DNA from: Rhodospirillum sp.
GTDB lineage: Bacteria; Pseudomonadota; Alphaproteobacteria; Dongiales; Dongiaceae
Length of the DNA stretch: 64,000 nucleotides
Direction of reading: 5' to 3'
Assembly: GCA_013822765.1 (NCBI GenBank)
Contig: PNKY01000002.1
Span: 372,001-436,000, forward strand
Shown here: in pieces, positions 43,833 to 52,456 of the stretch
Layout: every line of letters begins with the position of its first letter
Position numbering within the stretch: position 1 is the first letter of the stretch
Made by a program: the position numbers and the translations under genes
Notes under the pieces: generated by a model
What the model was told of the DNA's origin: nothing
Database searches by the model: none
What the model saw: the letters and a program-made list of their open reading frames with translations, nothing else

Positions 43833-43860
43833 CCCCGCGGCTGGAGAACCAGGCGCGGGG
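43833..43860 (-). terminator. Rho-independent terminator of the cold-shock gene
   Basis: On the minus strand, CCCCGCG, a 14-base loop and CGCGGGG are followed by TTCTTGTTTGTT. It lies 66 bases after the cold-shock stop codon. Confidence 0.75.
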
Positions 43861-43925
43861 CGCGAAACCATTGGGCCTTGCCAGTACATCCGTGGTCAAA
43901 GCGACATGGTTGTTCTCACAGCCGT

Positions 43926-44135
43926 TTAGACGGTGCGCAGATTGTCCGCAGAAGACTTGCCGGTCTTGCGATCGGCAACGACGTCATAGGAGACCTTCTG
44001 GCCCTCGTTGAGGGCGCGCAAGCCAGCGCGTTCGACCGCGCTGATGTGAACGAAGACGTCCTTGCTGCCATCCTCCGGCTGAATGAAACCGAAACCCTTT
44101 TGGCTGTTGAACCACTTAACGGTGCCTGTGCTCAT
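43926..44135 (-). CDS. cspA: CspA-family cold-shock protein
   Basis: A 69-residue single cold-shock domain. RNA-binding motifs RNP1 (KGFGFIQ, residues 13-19) and RNP2 (VFVHISA, about 27-33) are intact, and [10 protein letters not shown] is the usual start. It binds single-stranded RNA as a chaperone that melts structure at low temperature. AAGGA is eight bases before ATG 44135. A hairpin lies in the leader. Confidence 0.96.
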   Translation of the reverse strand: MSTGTVKWFNSQKGFGFIQPEDGSKDVFVHISAVERAGLRALNEGQKVSYDVVADRKTGKSSADNLRTV

Positions 44136-44165
44136 AGAAATTATCCTTTAGTCGAGTGTGTTTGA

Positions 44166-44184
44166 GCCGCGTTATTGACGCGGC
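44166..44184 (-). promoter_or_regulatory. leader hairpin upstream of the cold-shock gene
   Basis: GCCGCGT, loop TATTG/CAATA, ACGCGGC form a perfect 7-bp stem about 30 bases upstream of the cspA start codon. It lies in the region expected to be the 5' leader and could be a temperature-sensitive or processing element; a role is inferred. Confidence 0.4.
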
Positions 44185-44351
44185 AAGTCAAGTCGAGGAT
44201 CTGGGGAGAAAGTCGTCAGTCAGGCGCGCTATAAGCGGCGAGGCCAAGGCGATCGGCCGAAACTCGATGGGATATACATAGCAATTAGACCCCGGTTCCG
44301 CAAGGGCATGCCGCGATCTAGGCCGACCGATCTATAGGAACGCCAGCTATG

Positions 44352-45083
44352 TCAGCTGGTTGGCGTCCCCAGCGCGGCGGCCGTCAGAGCGCCAAGGCTC
44401 TGCTGCTGCTTGCCGTGCGCATCGAAATTGCCGGGATCGAGCCAGGTCTCGTAGGCCGCTTTCAGCGCCTGCCATTCGTGGTCGATGATCGCGAACCAGG
44501 CGGTGTCGCGGTTGCGGCCCTTGTAGATGGTGGCTTGCCGGAACACGCCTTCGAAGCTGAAGCCGAGGCGCGCCGCCGCCTTGCGCGACGGCTCGTTCAG
44601 CGCATCGCACTTCCATTCGTAGCGGCGGTAGCCGAGCTCGTCGAACACCCGGCGCATCATCAGGTACATCGCCTCGGTCGCGGCGCGCGTGCGCTGCAGG
44701 CGCGGCGAGTAGTGGATGTGGCCGGTCTCGATTGCGCCGAACTTGGGGTCGATTCGCAAATAGGAGGCGACTCCGACCGCCTTGTCGGTGCTGGTGTCGA
44801 TGACGGCATGGAACAGCGGATCGTCGCCCAGGCAGGTCGTCTTCATCCAGGCGCGGTATTCCGGCAGCGTGCCGAACGGGCCGTAGGCCATGTAAGTCCA
44901 GGTGCGACCATCGGCGTCGTCGGAGATCGCCTCGAACAGCTCGGCGGCGTGCCGGTCGATGTCGATCGGCTCGATCCGGCAATAGCGCCCGGCAATCGGC
45001 GCGCGCGGCGGCGGATTGACCGCCTTCCAATGCGGCACCTGATAGCCGACCGGCTGGCCCAGCGAATTCACCCGATTGTTCAT
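44352..45083 (-). CDS. GNAT family N-acetyltransferase (RimJ/RimL-like)
   Basis: A 243-residue acetyltransferase. After a polar N-terminus, RYCRIEPIDIDRHAAELFEAI begins the domain. ETGHIHYSPRLQRTRAATEAMYLMM is the acetyl-CoA motif, and RYEWKCDALNEPSRKAAARLGFSFEGVFR is typical of the Acetyltransf_3 group. Many relatives acetylate protein N-termini or amino compounds. AGGA lies six bases before ATG 45083. It stands alone between the cold-shock gene and the divergent acyl-CoA synthetase gene. Confidence 0.88.
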   Translation of the reverse strand: MNNRVNSLGQPVGYQVPHWKAVNPPPRAPIAGRYCRIEPIDIDRHAAELFEAISDDADGRTWTYMAYGPFGTLPEYRAWMKTTCLGDDPLFHAVIDTSTDKAVGVASYLRIDPKFGAIETGHIHYSPRLQRTRAATEAMYLMMRRVFDELGYRRYEWKCDALNEPSRKAAARLGFSFEGVFRQATIYKGRNRDTAWFAIIDHEWQALKAAYETWLDPGNFDAHGKQQQSLGALTAAALGTPTS

Positions 45084-45215
45084 GCGGATCCTGCCCCAGT
45101 GCCACAGTCGGCATCATCATAAAGCCTTTGCCGCCGCCCGCCACCGGTTTGCTGCGGCGTGTGTCGCGGGCCCTTTCCGGTTGCGCGTGCGCCGCGGCAC
45201 AGTAAGACTCTGCCT

Positions 45216-46829
45216 ATGTTGCCTGCCGCCGACACCTATGCCGCGCTTGCCCGCGATTTCCGCTGGCAGGTGCCAGAGCGCTACAACATCGGCGTTGATG
45301 TGTGCGACCGCTGGGCGGCGCGGGAGCCGGAGCGCATCGCCCTGACATTCGTCGGCGTGGACAACCAGGCCCGCGACTACAGCTATTGCGAATTGCGCGA
45401 CTGGTCGAACCGCCTGGCCAATCTGTTGAGCCAGCTGGGAGTCGCACGCTGCGATCGCGTGGCCGTGCTGCTGCCGCAGGCGCCGGAGACCGCCGTCGGC
45501 CACATCGCGGCCTACAAGCTGGGGGCCGTCGCCGTCCCGTTGTTCGCGTTATTCGGACCCGAGGCGCTGCAATACCGGCTGGTCAATTCCGGCGCGAAGG
45601 CCGCGATCACCAACCGGATCGGTGCTGCCAAGCTGGCGGAGATCCGCGGCCATCTGCCGGAGCTCAAGCACGTGCTCTGCATCGACGGCGACGCGCCGGG
45701 CTGCCGTGACCTTGCGGCCGCGCTCGTGGATCAGCCGGCGACGTTCGAGCCGGTCGACACCGCCGCGGACGACCCGGCCGTCATCATCTACACCTCCGGC
45801 ACCACCGGGCAGCCGAAGGGCGCGCTGCATGCGCATCGCGTGCTGCTGGGTCATCTGCCCGGCGTCGAGATGAGTCATGACCTGCTGCCGCAGCCCGGCG
45901 ACAAGATCTGGACCCCGGCGGACTGGGCCTGGATCGGCGGCCTGCTCGACGTGCTGCTGCCGGCGCTGCATGACGGCGTTCCGGTGGTGGCGCGACGGTT
46001 CGAGAAGTTCACCGGCGAAGCGGCGTTCCAGCTGATCCAGGATTTCGGCATCCGCAACGCCTTCCTGCCGCCGACCGCGCTGAAGATGATGCGTGCGGCG
46101 CCCGAGCCCGCGAAACGCCTCGCCATGCGCTCGATCGCGAGCGGCGGCGAGACGCTGGGTGCCGAGCTGATCGAGTGGGGCAGGCGGGTGTTCGGCCTCA
46201 CCATCAACGAGTTCTACGGCCAGACCGAATGCAACATGATCGTCTCGTCCTGCGCTCGGATCATGCCGGCGCGCCCCGGGATCATGGGCCGCGCCGTTCC
46301 GGGGCATCGGCTCGCGATCGTGGACGATGCCGGCGCGGTTGTACCGGCGGGGACGCTGGGCAACATCGCGGTCAAGCGGCCCGATCCTGTGATGTTCCTG
46401 GAATACTGGCGCAACCCGGCGGCGACGGCGGCCAAGTTCGCCGGCGACTGGCTGCTGACCGGCGACACCGGCGTGATGGATGCGGAAGGCTGGATCAAGT
46501 TTGTCGGCCGCGACGACGATGTCATCACCTCGGCCGGCTACCGCATCGGGCCGGGCGAGATCGAGGATTGCCTGCTCGGACATCCTGCTGTGCGCGTCGC
46601 CGGCGTGGTCGGCAAGCCTGATCCCGAGCGCACCGAACTCGTGAAGGCCTACATCGTGCTGAAAGAGGGATATGCAGCGAGCGAGGCGCTGGCCCGCGAG
46701 ATCCAGGCCCATGTGAAGACGCGCCTCGCCGCGCACGAATATCCGCGCGAGGTCGAATTCGTGAGCGAACTGCCGATGACCACGACCGGCAAGATCATCC
46801 GCCGCACGCTGCGGGCCCGCCAGCCCTGA
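45216..46829 (+). CDS. AMP-forming acyl-CoA synthetase
   Basis: A 537-residue ANL-superfamily ligase. The P-loop motif IIYTSGTTGQPKGALHAH (about 190-207), NEFYGQTECNM, the hinge DWLLTGDTGVMDAEGWIKFVGRDDDVITSAGYRIGP and the catalytic C-terminal Lys in TTTGKIIRR are present. It adenylates a carboxylic acid and transfers it to CoA. Motifs fit the medium-chain or acetyl-CoA-synthetase-like group. ATG 45216 is chosen over 45159 because the upstream codons look non-coding. Confidence 0.9.
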   Translation: MLPAADTYAALARDFRWQVPERYNIGVDVCDRWAAREPERIALTFVGVDNQARDYSYCELRDWSNRLANLLSQLGVARCDRVAVLLPQAPETAVGHIAAYKLGAVAVPLFALFGPEALQYRLVNSGAKAAITNRIGAAKLAEIRGHLPELKHVLCIDGDAPGCRDLAAALVDQPATFEPVDTAADDPAVIIYTSGTTGQPKGALHAHRVLLGHLPGVEMSHDLLPQPGDKIWTPADWAWIGGLLDVLLPALHDGVPVVARRFEKFTGEAAFQLIQDFGIRNAFLPPTALKMMRAAPEPAKRLAMRSIASGGETLGAELIEWGRRVFGLTINEFYGQTECNMIVSSCARIMPARPGIMGRAVPGHRLAIVDDAGAVVPAGTLGNIAVKRPDPVMFLEYWRNPAATAAKFAGDWLLTGDTGVMDAEGWIKFVGRDDDVITSAGYRIGPGEIEDCLLGHPAVRVAGVVGKPDPERTELVKAYIVLKEGYAASEALAREIQAHVKTRLAAHEYPREVEFVSELPMTTTGKIIRRTLRARQP

Positions 46830-46850
46830 ATATGACGGGCGATGCTGCGA

Positions 46851-47462
46851 TCAGGATCGGATCTTTTCAACGATCAGCTGATAGCCGCGATGCAGCTCGC
46901 GATACTCGCCGGTGCGACCCGATAGAAACCCATCGATGCCCAGCCGCGGACGTTCCGTCGGCTCGGGCGCCAACGGCCATTCGTAGTCGTCAAATATGAC
47001 CAGCCCGCCCTCGCGCACCATCGGCCAGGACAGCGTCGCGTCGAGCTCCACATCCGCGCTTCGGTGGCTGCCATCGACAAAGACAATGTCGAAACGCCGG
47101 TCCTCGGCCTGCAGGCCCGCCAACGCGCGCGCCGATGTATCCTTGAGCTTCTCCACACGTTCGCCGAACTCCGCCAGATTCGAGTCGAAGCGCTGCTCAA
47201 TATGAGGAAGCGCGGCCTGCCATTCCGGATCCTGGAAGTGCTCCGGGCTTCCGGCGAAGGTGTCGATGCATGTTATGTGACAGCGCCTGAGATATTGCAG
47301 GAAGAAGATGGCGGACCGGCCCTCCCACGACCCGATCTCCAGCACCGCCAGTGGCATGTCCCGCGATGCCGCCAGCAGGGGTGCCCATATCGAAAAACTG
47401 TGCGAGGTCCAGTCGGTCGTGAGGTCCTTTCCCCTGAACCAGGCGGAGTAGTCTTCTTTCAT
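46851..47462 (-). CDS. class I SAM-dependent methyltransferase (Methyltransf_24-like)
   Basis: A 203-residue Rossmann-fold protein. The SAM-binding motif VLEIGSWEGRSAIFF lies at about 40-54; FDIVFVDGSHRSADVELDATLSWPMVREGGLVIFDDYEW is the post-motif typical of O-methyltransferases associated with glycan or secondary metabolism. The substrate is unknown. A second methyltransferase-like gene follows 57 bases upstream on the same strand. Confidence 0.8.
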   Translation of the reverse strand: MKEDYSAWFRGKDLTTDWTSHSFSIWAPLLAASRDMPLAVLEIGSWEGRSAIFFLQYLRRCHITCIDTFAGSPEHFQDPEWQAALPHIEQRFDSNLAEFGERVEKLKDTSARALAGLQAEDRRFDIVFVDGSHRSADVELDATLSWPMVREGGLVIFDDYEWPLAPEPTERPRLGIDGFLSGRTGEYRELHRGYQLIVEKIRS

Positions 47463-47519
47463 GATCCTGATCTCTCTGCCGGCTCCTTGGTCATCGGGGG
47501 TGTTGAAGGCCGCGGTGCG

Positions 47520-48146
47520 TCAAACCGGCAAGGACTCGCGCAACCTGACCTGCGACTGCGGCGCCGCCTCGGTCTCCGGCTTGTCACAGTAGCCGAGGGC
47601 GAACAGATCGAAGCCGTCGCGCTGGGCCCTGACCGCCGCAAAGCCGGCGCGCAGGAAGTATTGGGCAATGGTCTTCCTGGTGAAGCCCATCTTGTGCGCC
47701 ATGAAGAGATTGCCGGCGGCGAGGCTCTTGCGGAACCCGTACAGCATGTCGACCGGGCAGATCGGGCCGCTCGGCGACATGTAGGCCGGGTCCTCGAGCT
47801 TGTCGGCCGCGATCAGCTCGCCGACGCGCTGCAGGTCCGGCACAATGATCAGGGCGAAGCCGGTCGGCTTCAGCACGCGCTTGAACTCGGCGAGCGCCGT
47901 CGGCACGTCGTGCGGATAGAGATGCTCCAGATTGTGGCTGGAGAAGATGGCGTCGAACTGCTCGCTCTCGACCATCGACATGTCGGTCATCGAGGCGACG
48001 ATGTCGGGCTTGGCGTTGGGATCGATGTCGAGCCTGGTCTCCGCCCACTGCTTGGGATCGTGGAAGGTCGGATGAGTGTTGGCCTGTGTCTTGGGCCCGC
48101 AGCCGATATGCAGCAGCTTGCGAACGCCCTGAGGCTTGTCGGTCAT
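47520..48146 (-). CDS. class I SAM-dependent methyltransferase (Methyltransf_11-like)
   Basis: A 208-residue methyltransferase. KLLHIGCGPKTQANTH near the N-terminus is the SAM motif, DAIFSSHNLEHLYPHDVPTALAEFKRVLKPTGFALIIVPD is the signature of the type 11 group, and the C-terminus has KMGFTRKTIAQYFLRAGFA. These proteins often work in surface polysaccharide pathways. ATG 48146 is preferred to 48200. Confidence 0.83.
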   Translation of the reverse strand: MTDKPQGVRKLLHIGCGPKTQANTHPTFHDPKQWAETRLDIDPNAKPDIVASMTDMSMVESEQFDAIFSSHNLEHLYPHDVPTALAEFKRVLKPTGFALIIVPDLQRVGELIAADKLEDPAYMSPSGPICPVDMLYGFRKSLAAGNLFMAHKMGFTRKTIAQYFLRAGFAAVRAQRDGFDLFALGYCDKPETEAAPQSQVRLRESLPV

Positions 48147-48234
48147 GCGCGAGAACCCCCAAAACTCCGACGGCCCGGGGGTTGCCCGAGCCGTCGTCAC
48201 TATAGTGGGTTTTGGCGCCGGAGCGCGAGTGGGA

Positions 48235-48768
48235 TCAGTCGAGGAGGTCGAGCGCCGCGACCGTCAGCACGTCGAGGATGAGGTTGCTGGCGGCCTTGAT
48301 CAGCATCACGCGGTCGTCGACGATGACGTACTTGTATCCAGGCTGCAGCGGCGGCAGCTCGACGATCAGGTCGTGCGGCAACGAACGTTTCTCGAGGCCC
48401 GGGGGCAGGTGGCCGTTGCGCGCCAGCTGCTTGGCAAGGCCCGGCGGCAGCGTGCCCTTCTTGGCGAGTCCCGGGGGCAGGCCCTTGTGCTTGTTCTTCT
48501 TCTTGCCCTTGTTCTTCTCGTGCTCGTGCCACTCGGGGCTCTGCTGGTACGTAACCAGCTGCCGCTCGTAGTAGCTGCGGATGATTCGCTTCTCGAGTTC
48601 ACCGATGAAGATGTCGACAGCGTCCGGCGCTTCCGCAACCGACGGCTGGGTGCCCGGCGCGCCGTTCTGGCCGGGCTGATCGGCGAGGGCAGCCGGCGCC
48701 AGCAGGGCCAGCGGCAGAGCGAAGCTCATGGCTCGTAGAATCGAACGACGGTGGACAAAGCGCTGCAT
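48235..48768 (-). CDS. CigR-like exported protein
   Basis: A 177-residue protein with a signal peptide (about 1-29). A Lys/His-rich segment (EHEKNKGKKKNKHKG) precedes three LPPGLxKK-type repeats (GLPPGLAKKGTLPPGLAKQ and HLPPGLEKR). The C-terminal LQPGYKYVIVDDRVMLI..ILDVL is the hallmark of CigR/RcnB-like proteins. CigR of Salmonella is an anti-virulence regulator; here only the family relation is claimed. ATG 48768 has GGGGAG six bases upstream. Confidence 0.75.
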   Translation of the reverse strand: MQRFVHRRSILRAMSFALPLALLAPAALADQPGQNGAPGTQPSVAEAPDAVDIFIGELEKRIIRSYYERQLVTYQQSPEWHEHEKNKGKKKNKHKGLPPGLAKKGTLPPGLAKQLARNGHLPPGLEKRSLPHDLIVELPPLQPGYKYVIVDDRVMLIKAASNLILDVLTVAALDLLD

Positions 48769-48886
48769 CGGAAGCTCCCCTGTGTTTCGTCGAGGACTCA
48801 TAGATAGCGCTTCGCCACCGCCGTTAAACGCAAGAAGGCGTGACCGGTTTGTTCAGCTGCGGTTCAGATTCCGCAACGCTCCCCGA

Positions 48887-49426
48887 TCAGTAAGACGGGT
48901 CTTCGCCGCCGCCATCGCCGCCACCGGCGCCGGGCGACGGTGGAGGAATCTGATCCACGGTCGGCTCGGTCGGAATCGGGCCATCGCCGCCACCGGCGCC
49001 GCCACCGCCGCCGCCGCCACCGCTGGTGCGCTTGGTGCCGGGAACCACGGTGCAGCGGTCGCCGCAGGCGAACTCCGTCTCTGTGATGTTGGTGCCATCG
49101 GGCGCGAGCACCGAGACCTGTGAGCTGAGGCTCTTCGCGTGGACCACGACCTGCGTGTCCATCGTGATGGTGCCTTCGCTCATGACGATGAGGCGCGTGA
49201 CGCCAGGCGCCCGGCCGATGACGACCAGACGGTTGGGCGTCTGCACCGTGACGTCCGCGATGTTCGGATTGCCGATGACGATGTCACTGGCGGCCGTGTC
49301 CAGCTTCAGGATCCTGGCGCCGTCCAGTTCGACCGTCAGGGCGTCCGCGGCGTGGGCGATGCTTGCCGTAGACAAGGCAATGCCCGCAGCTGCTGTAAGC
49401 AGCCAAGTCGTTCGGACCATGCTCAT
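48887..49426 (-). CDS. stand-alone pilus-assembly secretin N-domain protein with Gly-rich tail
   Basis: A 179-residue exported protein. After a signal peptide (about 1-28), residues about 30-110 form the CpaC/RcpA N-terminal domain (ILKLDTAASDIVIGNPNIADVTVQTPNRLVVIGRAPGVTRLIV), very like the one in the locus's own CpaC (LDRAVRDVIIGNPEVADVVV). The tail is Gly/Pro-rich and holds two Cys (FACGDRC). No secretin domain follows. It is divergent from the TadD-like gene with 124 bases between. ATG 49426 follows GAGGGG; 49420 is also possible. Confidence 0.82.
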   Translation of the reverse strand: MSMVRTTWLLTAAAGIALSTASIAHAADALTVELDGARILKLDTAASDIVIGNPNIADVTVQTPNRLVVIGRAPGVTRLIVMSEGTITMDTQVVVHAKSLSSQVSVLAPDGTNITETEFACGDRCTVVPGTKRTSGGGGGGGGAGGGDGPIPTEPTVDQIPPPSPGAGGGDGGGEDPSY

Positions 49427-49550
49427 CAATCCCCTCTTCTTAAACGTTTTGTTCATCATGTTGGGCCATGCTGTTGGTCGAGAGATACTCCACCAGAACA
49501 TCCTCAACGATCAGTTAACGCAGGCTAAGAACCGCAGAGGTAAGGGGAAA

Positions 49551-50432
49551 ATGGCGCGATTTACGACGCGATTGCTGGGCACTGTGGCCGTTTCTGTTCT
49601 CCTCGCCGGATGTGCGGTGCCGTCCTCGCCGCACCAGGCCACCACCACCGACCTGACGCCGACCGAAAAGGCCAATGTCGAGCCGGCGCTGCGCCAGGCG
49701 GCGATGATGTCGGAGCGCAATGCCAGCTATGGCGAGGCGGCGCAACACTACGCCTCGCTCCATTCCAAATATCCGCAGGACAAGCAGATCACCCTGGCGC
49801 TCGCGCGCAACCTGCGCTTCGCGGGCAACCCGCAGCAGGCGATCGCGGTGCTCAACAGCGGCGCCATGGCCCAGGCGCACGACGCCCTGACCCTGCTGGA
49901 ACTCGGCAAGGACTATCTGGCAGCCGATCAGCTGAACCTCGCCAAGCCGACCCTGGAGCGCGCCAAGGCCGCCGCCCCGCTGAACTGGGAGATCCTGTCC
50001 TCGCTCGGCGTGGTCTACGACTACGAGGGCGACTACGAGCAGGCCCAGCAGCAGTATGACGCGGCCCTGTTCCTGGATCCGGAGAACCCGACCGTCCTCA
50101 ACAACAAGGCCCTGTCCCTGGCCCAGCAGGGCCGCCTGGACGAGGCGGTGAAGACCATGCAGATCGCCACCGACCAGCCGTCCGCGAGCGCCCAGGCGCG
50201 CCAGAATCTGGCCCTCCTGATGGCCCTCAAGGGCGACTCCGAGGCGGCCGAGCGCCTGGCCCGCAAGGACCTGCCGCCGGCGGTCGCCGAGGCCAACATC
50301 GAATACTACAAGTCCCTGTCGAAGCCGGAGCAGCCGCCGGTGAAGCCGACCCAGAAGGCGCGTGTGAAGCCGGAAGTGCCCTCGAGCGACGAGGACCTGC
50401 CGCCGCCGCCCCCGCCGCCACTCGATTACTAA
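49551..50432 (+). CDS. tadD: TadD-like TPR lipoprotein
   Basis: A 293-residue lipoprotein. The signal peptide ends in LLAGC (lipidated Cys near residue 20). Several TPR units follow (YGEAAQHYASLHSKYPQDKQ, AAPLNWEILSSLGVVYDYEGDYEQAQQQYDAALFLDP and NKALSLAQQGRLDEAVKTM), and the tail is Pro-rich. TadD proteins are outer-membrane pilotins of the Flp pilus. ATG 49551 follows TAAGGGG. A textbook terminator follows. Confidence 0.85.
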   Translation: MARFTTRLLGTVAVSVLLAGCAVPSSPHQATTTDLTPTEKANVEPALRQAAMMSERNASYGEAAQHYASLHSKYPQDKQITLALARNLRFAGNPQQAIAVLNSGAMAQAHDALTLLELGKDYLAADQLNLAKPTLERAKAAAPLNWEILSSLGVVYDYEGDYEQAQQQYDAALFLDPENPTVLNNKALSLAQQGRLDEAVKTMQIATDQPSASAQARQNLALLMALKGDSEAAERLARKDLPPAVAEANIEYYKSLSKPEQPPVKPTQKARVKPEVPSSDEDLPPPPPPPLDY

Positions 50433-50454
50433 CCCCGACGCGCGTTTCCTACTG

Positions 50455-50492
50455 AAACGGCGGCCTCCTCCGGAAGGAGCGGCCGCCGTTTT
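50455..50492 (+). terminator. Rho-independent terminator after tadD
   Basis: AAACGGCGGCC, loop TCCTCCGGAAGGAGC, GGCCGCCGTTTTC form a strong stem with T-run 23 bases after the tadD stop. Confidence 0.85.
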
Positions 50493-50764
50493 CATTTGAG
50501 GCAAATGCCGGGGATGTCAGGCGCGCGCTCCGCGGACTCTTTGACGAGGGCTGCCTCGAGCTCAGCCTCGATGAGCTGGAACATCCTGATGTAGATGCGG
50601 AGGATGGCCTCCAGCTCACGCAGGGAGGCGAAAGGTCCATACCCTCCGGCGCATCCTTCCTGCCTGATTAGGAAAAGCCAATCGAACTTCAATCCCGCAC
50701 GTTTGCCGGACTCGTCCTCTCGTGGCTTGAGCGGACGAATGTTCAGCCATACATCGACCGACAC
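50492..50764 (-). CDS. unrecognised small protein in inserted gene pair
   Basis: A 90-residue soluble protein. Its start is MSVDVWLNIRPLKPREDESG and the C-terminal half is a helical ELEAILRIYIRMFQLIEAELEAAL. Size and acidic helical character recall immunity-type proteins, but no family is recognised. It overlaps the 3' end of the larger frame on the same strand by about 150 bases. The surrounding DNA is lower in GC than the tad genes on either side. Confidence 0.5.
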   Translation of the reverse strand: MSVDVWLNIRPLKPREDESGKRAGLKFDWLFLIRQEGCAGGYGPFASLRELEAILRIYIRMFQLIEAELEAALVKESAERAPDIPGICLK

Positions 50765-51377
50765 GACGTTCAGGCCCGCCTGTCGCGGGATCGATCGACG
50801 GCTTCCGGTAAGGACTGTTCAAATGGCTTCCATTGATGTGGAGCGAAGCCTTCCAGTCTCGTGCAAGGTTCCTGGAGAACACGGGCGACACCTTGCTCGC
50901 CAGCTTCCGGTCCAGCCAAAGGCCCGCGGCGGGTTCCAGCGCGGCAAAGACCGCCTTGCCGAACTTCGATCTCTTTTGACCCACCCACTCCTCGGACTGA
51001 GAAAGATCGGATGAGAATCGATCGACCTCTTCACGAAAGAGCTCGTCTCGCTCCTCCTCGTATGGTTGGCGCATTCGTAGAAGCTCGCTGCGCGCTTGCA
51101 CCAGCATCTTCATGTAGTGCACTCGAAAAGGTTCTATCTGCCCTTCCCAGATACTTCCGAATCTCATTCGACGTCTCTCGGCCTCGTCCCGCGCCTTAAG
51201 GAACCGTTCGTCAAAATCGGGATCGGGCCAGAGATCGGACCTGAAGCGGTCTCTTTTGAACGTTCTGTGTGCCGCCAGTTCATCCGCGCTAGCAAATTGC
51301 TCTGCGAACTTCAGCGCTGGAGCGAAGGAATGGATGTGATTGGCGTGCAGCAGCGCTTCGCGCGTAACAGCGGTCAA
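50616..51377 (-). CDS. unrecognised protein, probably altered 3' end
   Basis: A 253-residue frame from a TTG at 51377. Residues about 40-130 are highly charged and helical (ERFLKARDEAERRRMRFG, LRMRQPYEEERDELFREEVD). From residue about 205 the protein becomes Arg/Gly-rich and reads in the wrong frame over the next gene, so the true stop was probably lost by a small insertion or deletion near 50770-50830, where another frame continues with sense-like codons. No catalytic motif is recognised. The start is uncertain. It could be a truncated toxin domain, but that is speculation. Confidence 0.4.
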   Translation of the reverse strand: MTAVTREALLHANHIHSFAPALKFAEQFASADELAAHRTFKRDRFRSDLWPDPDFDERFLKARDEAERRRMRFGSIWEGQIEPFRVHYMKMLVQARSELLRMRQPYEEERDELFREEVDRFSSDLSQSEEWVGQKRSKFGKAVFAALEPAAGLWLDRKLASKVSPVFSRNLARDWKASLHINGSHLNSPYRKPSIDPATGGPERRVGRCMAEHSSAQATRGRVRQTCGIEVRLAFPNQAGRMRRRVWTFRLPA

Positions 51378-51459
51378 GCAGGCCAGTCATGTCTCAGTGC
51401 CAAAACGCTCATGGCCGCGACTGGCGCGGCCATGAGGACCCCCGAGCGTTGGATTGCGC

Positions 51460-52443
51460 CTAGCGGTCCGACAGCATTGCCACGATCTGGATGCCGGCGG
51501 GTGCGGCGATGATGATGAACAGCACCGGCAGGAAGAAGATGATCATCGGCACGGTGAGCTGAGCGGGCAGGGAGGCTGCCTTTTTCTCGGCCAACGACAT
51601 GCGGGTGTCGCGGTTTTCCTGCGCCAGCACGCGCAGGCCGTTCGCGATCGGGGTGCCGTAGCGCTCCGACTGCAGCAGCGTCGTGGCGAGCGACTTGAAG
51701 GACGCCAGGCCGGTGCGTTCGGAGAGGTTCTCGAAGGCTTGTCGCCGGTCGCTGAGGAAGGCGAGCTCGGCGGAGGTGAGGCCCATCTCTTCCGACATCT
51801 CGGGCGACTGCTCGGCCATCTGCTCGGTCACCTTGTTGAAGGCGGCTTCGATCGACATGCCGGATTCGACGCAGATGACGATCAGGTCGAGCGCGTCCGG
51901 GAAGCCTCGCTGCAGCAGCTTCTGGCGCTTGGTGATGGCGTTGCTGAGCAGGATCTGCGGCGTCAGGTAGCCGATGGCGCCGGCCGCCAGCACGCCCGCC
52001 AGGCGGACCGCAAGCGGCTTCTCGGGGAACACGATCCAGGCGTAGAGCAGGGCGATGATGACGAAGCTGATCGGCAGCGCGATGCGCTTGAACAGGTAGT
52101 TGGCGACCGCGCTCGGGCTGCGCTTGCCGGCGCGCGCCAGCTTGAGGCGCAGCTCCTTGGCGTCCAGCAGGTCTGACATGCTGATGCCGCGCAGCGCGAA
52201 CCCCTTGATGCCCTTGTCCGGCACCGCCTGGAGGCGGTTGCGCGCCTGGAAGGATTGGGTCTGGGCCGTCGACAGGGCGCGCCGGCGCTCGCGCACAGCA
52301 CGCAGGCGCTGCTCGAAGCGCTCGCCGCGCATGAAGGGCAGGGCGAGGGCGAAGATCGTCGCGATGGTGGCCACGAACACGATCAGCACGATCATGCTGG
52401 TCATGTTGAAGCCGCCGGAAAAATCTACTCCAAATTGCTCCAT
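51460..52443 (-). CDS. tadC: Flp pilus assembly protein TadC (GspF-type)
   Basis: A 327-residue inner-membrane protein with four hydrophobic segments and the T2SSF domain (about 190-310; RGFPDALDLIVICVESGMSIEAAF, TTLLQSERYGTPIANGLRVLAQENR). It forms the pilus platform with TadB, which is encoded 13 bases upstream. The C-terminus is a membrane helix (VPMIIFFLPVLFIIIAAPAG). Confidence 0.92.
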   Translation of the reverse strand: MEQFGVDFSGGFNMTSMIVLIVFVATIATIFALALPFMRGERFEQRLRAVRERRRALSTAQTQSFQARNRLQAVPDKGIKGFALRGISMSDLLDAKELRLKLARAGKRSPSAVANYLFKRIALPISFVIIALLYAWIVFPEKPLAVRLAGVLAAGAIGYLTPQILLSNAITKRQKLLQRGFPDALDLIVICVESGMSIEAAFNKVTEQMAEQSPEMSEEMGLTSAELAFLSDRRQAFENLSERTGLASFKSLATTLLQSERYGTPIANGLRVLAQENRDTRMSLAEKKAASLPAQLTVPMIIFFLPVLFIIIAAPAGIQIVAMLSDR

Positions 52444-52456
52444 GGCGCGGCGATCC

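Noticed and set aside
50616..51377. Contact-dependent toxin tail with immunity gene
   Set aside because: Layout is suggestive, but there is no toxin motif, no carrier protein and the start is uncertain, so it is recorded only as an unrecognised pair.
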